Source: Streptomyces sp. NBC_01276 (GTDB lineage: Bacteria > Actinomycetota > Actinomycetes > Streptomycetales > Streptomycetaceae). Taken from it: a stretch of 64,000 nt of DNA. This document shows, piece by piece, positions 45,187-53,388 of the stretch; positions within the stretch are counted from its first letter, which is position 1, and each line of letters begins with the position of its first letter. A program made the position numbers and the translations under genes. The notes below the pieces were generated by a model. The model saw only the letters and a program-made list of their open reading frames with translations, was not told the origin of the DNA and did no database searches. The stretch is taken from positions 3,968,001 to 4,032,000 of the forward strand of contig NZ_CP108442.1 in NCBI RefSeq assembly GCF_041435355.1, written 5' to 3'.

Positions 45187-46110
45187 TCACGGGCCGAGGG
45201 AGTCGACGTCTTCCATGAAGCCCAGCATCCGGGCGTTGACGAGGTCGGGGTGGTCGATCTGCGGCCCGTGGCCGGTCGCGGCGACGATCTCGGCGCGGGC
45301 GCCGGGTATCAGGCGTGGTACGCGCTCCATCTGCCGCTTCGGGTGCACGAGCAGGCTTCGCTTGCCCATGATCAGGTAGAACGGCGTCCGGATGGAACCC
45401 AGTTCGGCATCGGACAGGGGCAGCGGCGCGGGGCGGCGGATTCGGAAGGCCCGCACGCTGGCCTGGATCATGGCGCGGAGTTCGGGAACGATGATCACCG
45501 GCTGTTCCAGCCAGGCGGCGAGGCGCGGGCGCAGTGCCTTGGGCGCGTAGGTGGCGAAGAGGCTGGCGAAGATCCAGACGAAGAAGCGCAGGCCGACCTT
45601 TTCCAGGCCGCCGGGGTCGAGGGCGGTGACGGAGGCGAGCCGGCCGGGCTTCAGGTGGGCCTGGTTGATGACGAGCCAGCCGCCGTAGGAGGAGCCGACG
45701 AGGTGGACGCGGTCGAGGCCGAGGGCGTCGAGGGCCTCGTCCATCCACTGGGCTGCGCGCTCGGGCTGCCACATGGGTTCGCGCTGGACGCTGCGGCCGG
45801 GGTCTCCGGGGGTGTCGAGTGCGTAGACGGGGCGTTCGGCGCTGAGCGCGTGGGTGTTGGGGTACCACTGGGCGGAGCAGCCGCCGGAGCCGTGGATCAG
45901 GACGACGGGCGTGCGTGACTCGGCTGCCGGGTCCGTGGGTCCGTACCGGTAGACGTGGGTGGTGCCGAAGCTGGTCTCGACGTCCGTCTCGGATCGAGGC
46001 GGCGCGCCCTTCGCGTAGAGCACGTCGCAGGCGGCGAAGTAGCGGTCGCGCAGATCGTCGTTGACGTAATGGCCGATGTCGCGTCGAACTCGGGTCGTGC
46101 TCTCGGGCAC
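45187..46110 (-). CDS. Alpha/beta hydrolase
   Basis: 307 aa. Nucleophile elbow VGSSYGGW (Ser near residue 145), oxyanion region IHGSGGCSAQWYPN, acid near DAELGSIRTPFYLIMG, and catalytic His in AATGHGPQIDHP. No signal peptide. GTG 46110 with GGAGG 6 nt upstream. Divergent from a TetR repressor across 138 bp that contain two 16-bp palindromes, so probably substrate-inducible. Substrate unknown (ester or epoxide). Confidence 0.9.
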   Translation of the reverse strand: MPESTTRVRRDIGHYVNDDLRDRYFAACDVLYAKGAPPRSETDVETSFGTTHVYRYGPTDPAAESRTPVVLIHGSGGCSAQWYPNTHALSAERPVYALDTPGDPGRSVQREPMWQPERAAQWMDEALDALGLDRVHLVGSSYGGWLVINQAHLKPGRLASVTALDPGGLEKVGLRFFVWIFASLFATYAPKALRPRLAAWLEQPVIIVPELRAMIQASVRAFRIRRPAPLPLSDAELGSIRTPFYLIMGKRSLLVHPKRQMERVPRLIPGARAEIVAATGHGPQIDHPDLVNARMLGFMEDVDSLGP

Positions 46111-46138
46111 GGGGCACCTCCGGGAGATCCGTTCTTCG

Positions 46139-46176
46139 TGATACGACAGTATCATGATGTTGATACAGCGGTACCA
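46139..46176. promoter_or_regulatory. Twin TetR operators
   Basis: TGATACGACAGTATCA (46139-46154, perfect 6-bp arms) and TGATACAGCGGTACCA (46161-46176, one mismatch) share the arms TGATAC/GTATCA. Starts are 22 bp apart. They cover the divergent promoter region of hydrolase and TetR genes. Confidence 0.82.
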
Positions 46177-46248
46177 TAAAAGGTCCGGGCAGTCCCGGAC
46201 GGCGGGCCAATGCCGCCACCACACCAACTACGGCCGGAGACAGCACGG

Positions 46249-46902
46249 ATGCCAAAGCTCGTGGACCACGAGGAACGCCGCACCCAGATCGCCGAAGCGC
46301 TCATCCAGGTCGCCGGACGGCGCGGCCTGCACGCCGTCGGCATGCGCGACGTGGCAGCCGAGGCGGGTGTGTCCCTGCGCCTCGTCCAGTACTACTTCCA
46401 GACCAAGGAGAAGCTGCTCTTCTACGGCCTCCAGCACCTGACCAACCGCTTCACCGCCCGGGTGGGCGCCCGCCTGGCCGCGGCCGGCCCGGACCCGGGC
46501 CCGCGCGCGACGATCGAGGCGCTGCTGCTGGGCTCCCTCCCCACCGACGAGGAGAGCCGCACCTTCCACCTCCTCTACACCTCCTACTCGATCCTGTCCG
46601 TGACCGACGAGGCGCTCGCCGCCCAGCCCTTCATCGACAACCCCGAGGCGGCCGAGAACGCCCTGGCGGGTCTGCTGGAAGGGGCCCAGGGCTCGGGCCT
46701 GGCCGATCCCGGTGTCGCGGCGCGGACGGAGGCGGTCAGCCTGCTCGCGATGGCGGCGGCCATGGGCACCAGCATCCTCGTGGGCCAGCGGACCCCGGAG
46801 TCGGCCGTCGCGGTCCTCCGCCACCACCTGGACCGCGTCTTCCGGACCGCCGAAGCGCCGGGGCCGGCCGGGGTCGAGCGCGCCCCGGGGGAGACGGCGT
46901 AG
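46249..46902 (+). CDS. TetR family repressor (BetI-like C-terminus)
   Basis: 217 aa. HTH at about 9-55 (RRTQIAEALIQVAGRRGLHAVGMRDVAAEAGVSLRLVQYYFQTKEKLL) and a C-terminal ligand domain. Divergent from the alpha/beta hydrolase; the twin operators lie between. The classical arrangement implies it represses both itself and the hydrolase. Confidence 0.92.
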   Translation: MPKLVDHEERRTQIAEALIQVAGRRGLHAVGMRDVAAEAGVSLRLVQYYFQTKEKLLFYGLQHLTNRFTARVGARLAAAGPDPGPRATIEALLLGSLPTDEESRTFHLLYTSYSILSVTDEALAAQPFIDNPEAAENALAGLLEGAQGSGLADPGVAARTEAVSLLAMAAAMGTSILVGQRTPESAVAVLRHHLDRVFRTAEAPGPAGVERAPGETA

Positions 46903-47063
46903 CGGAACGTGCGCGACCGGCCTGCCTGAGCTGGGGTTCCCCAGAAACGCACGAACTCCCGATCTCGTGGTGATCAAGGTTTCATGTGTTCAACGCCTGC
47001 CTCGGGCAGGTCTGTTGGCGATCTACTCCTCGGGCAAGCCGCAACGACACACGGGGGAACGCC

Positions 47064-48014
47064 TTGTCCGAGAAGTTAACCGTCCGTCAGATCGAGATCT
47101 CCTGGGCCGACCTCGGCATCACGGTCACCGCCGATCTCGACGACCGCAACCCGGCACTCGCCGACGTCCTGTGGGAGTCCCTGCCCTACCGGAGCCTCCA
47201 GGGGCACGCCCTCATCGCGGGAGAGCACCTCTACCACGTGGCGCCCGTACCGGCCCTGCTGCACACGCCCCACGCCACCCGGATCCCCGACCGGCGCGAG
47301 GCCCCCGACGGCACCGTGTTCTGCTCCGGTCTGCAGCACCTGGGCATCAAGTACGGCACCCTGACCGAGCCGATGCCCGCCACTCCCGTCGGCCGGATCC
47401 GCGAGGCGGACATGCCCGCCCTGCTGGAAGCGGGGGCCGCGATCTGGGACGCCGTCTACTCCACGAAGAAGCAGATCCTCGCCGAGGTCCGCCGCGCGGG
47501 CGAGCCGGGCGGCCACAGCATCCCGGCGCTCCACGCCGCCGACGCGGACGCCGCCCGTCTGATCGCCGACATCCACGCCGAGACCGAGAGGATCTGGCTC
47601 GCGCCGCCGGTCGAGCTGGAGGACCTCCACCAGGGCGTCATCCCCTCCCGGGCGGGCAACTTCGGCACCGTCCTTCCCACCCTCCTGTTCGTCAACGGGG
47701 AGACCCGGCCCCTGGGTTACGCGGCCTACGGCGGACTCGTCCGCGCCGCCGTCCAGGACATGCGCATGGACTCCCTCGTCCACATGACCCGCCTCCTGGT
47801 CGGCGTCCCCGCCGAGTTCCTGGGCTACTGCGGCCTGGAGAAGCTGTGGGCGTTCACCCAGCGGTTCCTGGAGGTCCTCGACCGCCTCGACCGTGACGAC
47901 TTCTACGCCGTCACCAGCCAGATGGCCCTCTACGTCAACTGCCTCGGCGGCTGGAACCTCCAGCTGTACCCGTGGGAGACCGGAGACCACCTGCGCCAGC
48001 AGGGCGCCCGATGA
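47064..48014 (+). CDS. Cyclophilin-like / cucumopine-synthase-like protein with TTA codon
   Basis: 316 aa. Residues 1-125 look like a cyclophilin-type beta-barrel of the DUF3830 kind (VTADLDDRNPALADVLWESLP, HALIAGEHLYHVAP, GLQHLGIKYGTLTEPMPATPVGRI). The C-terminal half is a helical bundle as in cucumopine synthase, a Pictet-Spengler-type enzyme joining histidine and 2-oxoglutarate (tentative). TTG 47064 has GGGGGA 5 nt upstream; codon 5 is TTA, the rare bldA-read codon. First gene of a five-gene run, with 96 bp before the next. What is certain is the two-part architecture; the enzyme activity is inference. Confidence 0.62.
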   Translation: MSEKLTVRQIEISWADLGITVTADLDDRNPALADVLWESLPYRSLQGHALIAGEHLYHVAPVPALLHTPHATRIPDRREAPDGTVFCSGLQHLGIKYGTLTEPMPATPVGRIREADMPALLEAGAAIWDAVYSTKKQILAEVRRAGEPGGHSIPALHAADADAARLIADIHAETERIWLAPPVELEDLHQGVIPSRAGNFGTVLPTLLFVNGETRPLGYAAYGGLVRAAVQDMRMDSLVHMTRLLVGVPAEFLGYCGLEKLWAFTQRFLEVLDRLDRDDFYAVTSQMALYVNCLGGWNLQLYPWETGDHLRQQGAR

Positions 48015-48110
48015 GGCACGAGGCCGTGTCCGGAGCGGAATCCGCAGGGGGGACGGCGCCCGTGCCGGCCGTCCCCCGCCAGGACCCCACACCACAGGAG
48101 GGGGAAGACC

Positions 48111-49157
48111 TTGAGCGCCTTACCCGAACGCGCTGACGCCGTCGTCATCGGCGGGGGAGTGATCGGCACCTCCGCCGCCTGCCACCTCGCCGAAGCCGGC
48201 GTGAACACCGTCCTGCTGGAACGCGGAAGCCTCGGCGGCGGGGCGTCCGCGCACACCGCGGGCATGGTCCGCACCTACTTCCCCGGCGCCCCCCGCACCG
48301 GCGAACGGGCCGTGCGCAGCCTGAGCGCCTATCACGACTTCGCCCGCCGCACCGAAGCCCCCCTCGGCCTGAAGCGGCTCGGGTTCATGGTGCTGTTCAC
48401 CGAAGAACGGCAGATCGCCGACTTCGAGGCGGACCTCCAGGCCCAGCGGGCCGCCGGGGTCGACGTCGGACTGATCGGCGCGCGCGAGGCGTCCGCACTC
48501 AATCCGCTGATCGACGAGCGCGCCGTCCTGGCCGCCGCCTGGTCCCCCGAGGCCTACCACGTGGACGGCCTCGACATCGTCCGCGGCTACGCCGCCGCGG
48601 CCCGCAATCACGGCGCCCGCCTGTTCACCCACACGCCCGTCACGCACATCGACGACGACAACACCGTCCACACCCCTCGGGGCAGCATCAAGGCGGACAG
48701 CGTCGTGTGCACGGCCGGGCCCTGGTCCGGCGAGGTGGCGTCCATGGCATCGGTCGACCTGCCGATGACGCCCCACCCCATCGAGATGCTGTTCACCGAC
48801 GCCCCGGACTCCCCGCACCATGAGATGCCCATGACGATGCACGCCACGTCCGGCCTGCGGATCCGATCGTGGAAGGACCGCGTCCTCCTGGCCATGGGCA
48901 TGCCCGGGGCCGACGAGACCCGCGAGGCCTGGCTCGGCCGCATCGCCGGCCACCTCGGCACCCTGTTCCCCGCCCTGGACGGCACCGGCCTGCACCGCGC
49001 CTGGTCCGGCGACTTCGACGCCGGCCCCGGCAACAACGCCCTCATCGGCGAACACCCCGCCCGCCGCTTCCTGTACGCGGCCGGATTCACCGGCGCGGGC
49101 CTCTGCCAGGCGCCCGCTGCCGGGGAGATGCTCCGCGACCTGTTGATCGTCAAGTAG
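48111..49157 (+). CDS. FAD-dependent amine/amino-acid oxidase (DAO family)
   Basis: 348 aa. Rossmann FAD site AVVIGGGVIGTSAACHLAEAG at residues 9-30. The DAO-type core has VTHIDDDNTVHTPRGSIKADSVVCTAGPWSGEV and the C-terminal FAD-binding AAGFTGAGLCQAPAAGEMLRDLL. It resembles glycine/sarcosine oxidases that oxidise secondary or primary amines. TTG 48111 is preceded by a very strong AGGAGGGGGA; codon 4 is TTA, a second bldA-dependent codon at the start of this operon. It probably oxidises a product of the preceding enzyme (inference). Confidence 0.85.
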   Translation: MSALPERADAVVIGGGVIGTSAACHLAEAGVNTVLLERGSLGGGASAHTAGMVRTYFPGAPRTGERAVRSLSAYHDFARRTEAPLGLKRLGFMVLFTEERQIADFEADLQAQRAAGVDVGLIGAREASALNPLIDERAVLAAAWSPEAYHVDGLDIVRGYAAAARNHGARLFTHTPVTHIDDDNTVHTPRGSIKADSVVCTAGPWSGEVASMASVDLPMTPHPIEMLFTDAPDSPHHEMPMTMHATSGLRIRSWKDRVLLAMGMPGADETREAWLGRIAGHLGTLFPALDGTGLHRAWSGDFDAGPGNNALIGEHPARRFLYAAGFTGAGLCQAPAAGEMLRDLLIVK

Positions 49158-49179
49158 CCCCCACACAGGAAGGAACGAC

Positions 49180-50985
49180 GTGATCGTTCTGGGATGCAAC
49201 GGTTTCAGCCGGGTGTCGGAGTTCTTCTCCGAACGCCTCGGCGCGACCGGCGTCAACAAGCACTACCTCTTGGGCCACGACGCCGCCGCAGCGGTCCTGG
49301 TGGACGGCCGGCTGGTCGCCGCGGTGGAGGAAGAGCGCCTCAACCGGGAGAAGAAGACCACCGACTTCCCCGCGAACGCGATCGACTGGTGCCTGGGGGA
49401 GGCCGGGATCACGTTCGACGACGTCGACCTGTTCGCCTTCCCCTGGAACTGGTCCGCACGGGTCCGGGACGAGATCCTGGACGGCATCCGCGGCTCGTCG
49501 GCACCCGAGGACGCGAAGGCGCGACTGCTCGCCGACATGTCGGACCTGTTCGACGAGGTCGTCGGTCACGACGCGATCCTCGCGGACTTCGAGGCCCGCA
49601 CCGGACACCGCCCCGACCCCGCCAAGGTCCGCTTCGTCCCCCACCACCTGGCCCACGCCACGACCGGCTACTACCTCGCCGGCATGAAGGACTCCGCGTT
49701 CCTCGTCAGCGACGGCCGCGCCGAACGCTTCTCGACCCTGACGGGCGAGATCCGCGACGGCCGGATCACCGTCTTCGACGACACCGCCACCGGCGCGCGG
49801 TACTCCATCGGCACCCTGTTCTCCTGCATCACCCGTTTCCTCGGCTTCGTCCCCAACAACGACGAGTACAAGGTGATGGGCCTGGCCGGATACGCCGAGC
49901 CCCCTTCTCCGAACCCGTTCGTCGACGACCTCCTGAGGCTGCACGACGACGGCCGCTACACCTTCACCGAGCCCCTGCGGACCGACGACCTCCACAGCCA
50001 CGACGCGCTGTTCGAGAAGTACTTCGGACCCTTCGAGGACACCCTCGAATACACCTCCCGCGTCGCCGCAGCCGCGCAGCAGATGCTGAACGTCGCCACC
50101 GCCCACCAGGTCCGCCACCTGGAGCGGAGGACGGATCTCGACCGGCTGCTGTTCGAAGGCGGCGTCGCCCTGAACTGCCTGAACAACACCCCGATGTTCG
50201 AGGGCTCGCGCTTCGGGGACATGGAGGTCAGCTTCGGCGCCTCCGACACCGGCATCACCATCGGGGCCGCGGCCCACGCCTGGCTCGGCCATCCCGACAC
50301 CGGCCCCGCGGACGTCCTCGCCGCCTCGGCACCCGTCAGCCCCTACCTGGGTCCCTCCTACGACGAGGGCGCGATCGAGGAGGCCCTCGCCGGCTTCGCC
50401 GGCCGCGTCGTCGCCACGCGCCTCGACGACGACGAGGTCGTCGAGCACGTGGCGAAGCTGCTGACGGAGAAGGTCGTCATCGGCTGGTTCGACGGGCGCG
50501 TCGAACACGGGCCGCGCGCGCTGGGGCACCGCAGCATCCTCGCCAACCCCGGCTTCGACGACATCAAGGACATCATCAACACCCGGGTCAAGCACCGCGA
50601 ACCCTTCCGCCCGTTCGCTCCCCTCGTCCTGGAGGAGCGGGCGCCGGAGATCTTCGAGATGGGGCGCAAGACCCGGTCCCCGTACATGACGTTCGTCTTC
50701 CCCGTCCGCGACGCGTACAAGGACCGCATCCCCGGTGCCGTGCACGTGGACGGCACCTCCCGCATCCAGACCCTGACCGACGAGGGAACCCCGCGGCTCA
50801 CGGCCCTGCTGCGGAGGTTCACCGAACTCACCGGCACCCCGTGCCTGATCAACACCTCGTTCAACGTCGCCGGCGAACCCATCGTCTGCACCCCCGCCGA
50901 CGCCCTGAACTGCTTCATGGGCACCGAGATCGACTACCTGATCCTCGGCAACCACCTGGTCGCCAAGACCGACGACGCCAACTGA
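49180..50985 (+). CDS. O-carbamoyltransferase (NodU/CmcH/TobZ type)
   Basis: 601 aa. N-terminal TsaD/ASKHA domain with the metal ligands in HDAAAAVL and FVPHHLAHATTGYY (near residue 153). A VSDGRAE loop and GFVPNNDEYKVMGLAGY follow. The C-terminal YrdC-like half shows GRVEHGPRALGHRSILA and the FRPFAPLVLEE motif. These enzymes make carbamoyl-AMP from carbamoyl phosphate and ATP, then carbamoylate a hydroxyl of a natural product (nodulation factor, cephalosporins, tobramycin). GTG 49180 with AGGAAGGA upstream, 22 bp after the oxidase stop, so it is co-transcribed. Confidence 0.93.
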   Translation: MIVLGCNGFSRVSEFFSERLGATGVNKHYLLGHDAAAAVLVDGRLVAAVEEERLNREKKTTDFPANAIDWCLGEAGITFDDVDLFAFPWNWSARVRDEILDGIRGSSAPEDAKARLLADMSDLFDEVVGHDAILADFEARTGHRPDPAKVRFVPHHLAHATTGYYLAGMKDSAFLVSDGRAERFSTLTGEIRDGRITVFDDTATGARYSIGTLFSCITRFLGFVPNNDEYKVMGLAGYAEPPSPNPFVDDLLRLHDDGRYTFTEPLRTDDLHSHDALFEKYFGPFEDTLEYTSRVAAAAQQMLNVATAHQVRHLERRTDLDRLLFEGGVALNCLNNTPMFEGSRFGDMEVSFGASDTGITIGAAAHAWLGHPDTGPADVLAASAPVSPYLGPSYDEGAIEEALAGFAGRVVATRLDDDEVVEHVAKLLTEKVVIGWFDGRVEHGPRALGHRSILANPGFDDIKDIINTRVKHREPFRPFAPLVLEERAPEIFEMGRKTRSPYMTFVFPVRDAYKDRIPGAVHVDGTSRIQTLTDEGTPRLTALLRRFTELTGTPCLINTSFNVAGEPIVCTPADALNCFMGTEIDYLILGNHLVAKTDDAN

Positions 50986-50999
50986 CCAAGGAGCACTCC

Positions 51000-51488
51000 G
51001 TGCCGATCCAGATCCAGCGCAAGCACACCATGTACCACTCCACCGTCCTGGAGTCCGACCCGGACACCGTGTGGGCCACCGTCCGCGACGCCATGCAGAT
51101 CCTGGCGATCGTGTCCCCGGGCGACCTGGACATCCACACCGACGTCACCTGGACGGAGGGCGGCTCGGTCGAGACGGTCCCGGCCCGTTACGACTTCAAG
51201 CTCACGCTCAACGGCGGCCTCGTCCAGCAGGAGATCGCCGCCCGCGACGAGATCAACAAGACCCAGTCCTACCGGGCCATCGCCCCCACCAGCGGGGTCC
51301 AGAGCTACGAGGCCACCATCCGGGTGCGCCCCATCACCAACGACCCGGCCCGCAGCTTCTTCGAGTGGTCGCGGATCCTGGAGATCGCCGAGGACGCCGA
51401 CCTGAAGGTGGTCGAGGCCATCATCGACGTCATGGAGAAGCAGACCGACGCCGTCCGGGACCACTTCGCGGCGCAGACCGCGAAGTGA
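51000..51488 (+). CDS. SRPBCC (START-like) ligand-binding protein
   Basis: 162 aa. A helix-grip fold is suggested by HTMYHSTVLESDPDTVWATVRD at the start, strands in the middle (DFKLTLNGGLVQQEIAARDE), and the long C-terminal helix VVEAIIDVMEKQTDAVRDHFAAQ. SRPBCC proteins act as cyclases, dehydratases or hydrophobic-ligand carriers in natural-product pathways. GTG 51000 with AAGGAG 7 nt upstream, 14 bp after the carbamoyltransferase stop. TGA overlaps the next gene start. Confidence 0.8.
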   Translation: MPIQIQRKHTMYHSTVLESDPDTVWATVRDAMQILAIVSPGDLDIHTDVTWTEGGSVETVPARYDFKLTLNGGLVQQEIAARDEINKTQSYRAIAPTSGVQSYEATIRVRPITNDPARSFFEWSRILEIAEDADLKVVEAIIDVMEKQTDAVRDHFAAQTAK

Positions 51489-52111
51489 GCGACGTGACGA
51501 CGTTCGTACTGCTGCGGCACGGCGAGACCCTGCTCACCCCGCAACGGCGGATCTCCGGCAGCGGAGGGTCGAATCCGGGACTCTCACCGGCCGGACGCCG
51601 CCAGGCCCGGGCGACAGCGGACGCCCTCGCCCGCCGCGGCGGCATCGAGGCGGTCGTCACGTCACCGATGCGGCGCTGCCAGGAGACGGCCCGGGCCGCG
51701 GCCGCGCGCCTCGGCCTGGGCGTCCAGGTCGACCGGGACCTGCGGGAAGCGGACTTCGGCGCCTGGGAGGGCCTGACCTTCGCCGAGGTGCGCGAACGCC
51801 ACCCGGACGACCTGAGCGCGTGGTTCGCCTCGCCCGACAGCCCGCCCTCGGGCGCGGGCGAGACCGTGCAGCAGGTCAGCCGCCGGGTCGCCGCCGTACG
51901 GGACGGCCTCCTGGCCCGGTACTCCGGCGCGACGGTTCTGGTCGTCTCCCACGTCGTGCCGGTGAGGACCCTGCTCCGCCTCGCCCTCCAGGCACCGCCG
52001 CACAGCCTGTTCCGCATGGAGGTCGAGGCGGCCTCGCTGTCGACGGTGACGTACGAGGAGGACGGCACCGCCACGGTGCGGGCCCTCAACGACACCCACC
52101 ACCTGGACTGA
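51485..52111 (+). CDS. Histidine phosphatase (phosphoglycerate-mutase-like)
   Basis: 208 aa. Intact catalytic set: LLRHGET at residues 9-15 (phospho-His), the SPMRRCQETA block, acidic READFGAWEGLTF and the second His in VVSHVVPVR. GTG 51485 overlaps the SRPBCC TGA (GTGA), so the two are translationally coupled. As the fifth gene of the cluster it may remove a phosphate from an intermediate before carbamoylation (inference). Unlike the degenerate family member at 26303-26782, this one keeps all catalytic residues. Confidence 0.9.
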   Translation: MSDVTTFVLLRHGETLLTPQRRISGSGGSNPGLSPAGRRQARATADALARRGGIEAVVTSPMRRCQETARAAAARLGLGVQVDRDLREADFGAWEGLTFAEVRERHPDDLSAWFASPDSPPSGAGETVQQVSRRVAAVRDGLLARYSGATVLVVSHVVPVRTLLRLALQAPPHSLFRMEVEAASLSTVTYEEDGTATVRALNDTHHLD

Positions 52112-52114
52112 ACG

Positions 52115-53260
52115 TCATGCGGCGTAATCGCGGAGCCTGATGGGTTCGGTGCGGGTCTTCTCGGGGGCGTCGGCGGCCAGCATGTCCAGGATCTCCTGGG
52201 TCGGGGCGGGCATGAAGAACCGCTCCGCACCCTCGCGGCCCAGTGCCTGGTGTTCGGCGACGTAGGGGCGCATCAGGTGTTCGTACGCGGCGAAGGCCGT
52301 GGCGTGGTCGCCCGCCGCCACCGCCAGTTCACCGGCGAGGACGTACGCGCCCATCAGGGCCTGCGAGGTGCCGCGGCCCGACGTCGGGCCCGCACAGTAG
52401 CCCGCGTCGCCGAGCAGCACGACCCGGCCGTTGGCCCAGGTCTCCATCTCGACCTGGGCGTTGGCGTCGAAGTAGAAGTCCGCCGACGCGGCCATCTCGG
52501 TCAGCAGGCGGGGCACCTCCCAGCCGTCGTCGGCGAAGCGCCCCGCGACGATCCGCTGCTGCTCCCGCGGGTCGCGGCGGTCGTAGGGCAGCCCCTCGGG
52601 CGCGGCGAAGTGGAACGCGGCGCGGGCCTCGGTGTTGCCGCGTGCCGTGAAGATGTTCGCCGCCTTGCCCGCGGCGGCGTAGAGCCGGCCGGTGTTCTTC
52701 ATGCCGAGGTAGTTGTCGAGGCTGAAGACCGCCGTGTAGACGCCGAGGTGGCGCACGAACCGCTCCTCGGGTCCGAAGGCCAGTCCGCGGGTATTGGAGT
52801 GCAGCCCGTCCGCGCCGACGACCAGGTCGAAGCGCCGGGGCGCGCCGTGCTCGAAGGTGACGTCCACGCCGTCCGCGTCCTGATGGAGAGCCGTGACGGA
52901 GTCCCCGAAGACGTAGGCGACGTCATCGCGTGTGGCGTCGTACAGCAGCCGGGCCAGGTCGCCCTTGAGGACCTCCAGGTCACCCGCGAAGACCGCGGCG
53001 GGGAGGGTGGCGTACTGCCTGCCGTCGGCGTCCACCATGGCCGCGTCGCCCATCTCGGTGTCGAGGGCCCGGATGGTGTCGAGGAGGCCCATCCGGTCGA
53101 GGACGTCGAGCGCTTCACCGCGGAAGTCGACGGCGTAACCGCCCGTGCGCAGGGAGGGGGCCCGCTCGACGACGGTGGGGGTGAAGCCGTGGCGGCACAG
53201 CCAGTAGGCGAGGGCGGGGCCGGCCACGCCGGCGCCGGAGATCAGTACGGTTCCGGTCAT
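52115..53260 (-). CDS. FAD-dependent aromatic-type monooxygenase (TetX/PHBH fold)
   Basis: 381 aa. FAD site VLISGAGVAGPALAYWLCRHG at residues 4-24, GADGLHS motif (DLVVGADGLHSNTRG, near 155), and the FAD-ribityl motif VVLLGDAGYCAGPTSGRGTSQALMGAYVLAGEL near 275-310. It hydroxylates an unknown substrate using NAD(P)H and O2. Convergent with the phosphatase with only 3 bp between stops. Divergent from a GntR-TetR hybrid regulator, which probably represses it, so it may be a drug-inactivating or catabolic gene rather than part of the cluster. Confidence 0.92.
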   Translation of the reverse strand: MTGTVLISGAGVAGPALAYWLCRHGFTPTVVERAPSLRTGGYAVDFRGEALDVLDRMGLLDTIRALDTEMGDAAMVDADGRQYATLPAAVFAGDLEVLKGDLARLLYDATRDDVAYVFGDSVTALHQDADGVDVTFEHGAPRRFDLVVGADGLHSNTRGLAFGPEERFVRHLGVYTAVFSLDNYLGMKNTGRLYAAAGKAANIFTARGNTEARAAFHFAAPEGLPYDRRDPREQQRIVAGRFADDGWEVPRLLTEMAASADFYFDANAQVEMETWANGRVVLLGDAGYCAGPTSGRGTSQALMGAYVLAGELAVAAGDHATAFAAYEHLMRPYVAEHQALGREGAERFFMPAPTQEILDMLAADAPEKTRTEPIRLRDYAA

Positions 53261-53285
53261 TTCGTGTTCCTCTCTCGGGGTGATG

Positions 53286-53373
53286 TGTACAACGTACAGA
53301 CACCACGAGCCCGTTTGAACAGTCAGAAGGGGCAAAGCTGCCTAGTGCAGTAACATGGGTGTGTACTAGTGCA
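53286..53373. promoter_or_regulatory. Operator candidates between monooxygenase and GntR-TetR regulator
   Basis: TGTAC-AAC-GTACA (53286-53298) is a perfect 13-bp palindrome. CTAGTGCA occurs twice as direct repeats (53342-53349 and 53366-53373, 24 bp apart), the second inside the near-palindrome GTGTACTAGTGCAC (53361-53374). They occupy the divergent promoter region, and the two different site types fit a regulator with two DNA-binding domains (inference). Confidence 0.6.
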
Positions 53374-53388
53374 CCAGGGGGCGTGGAG

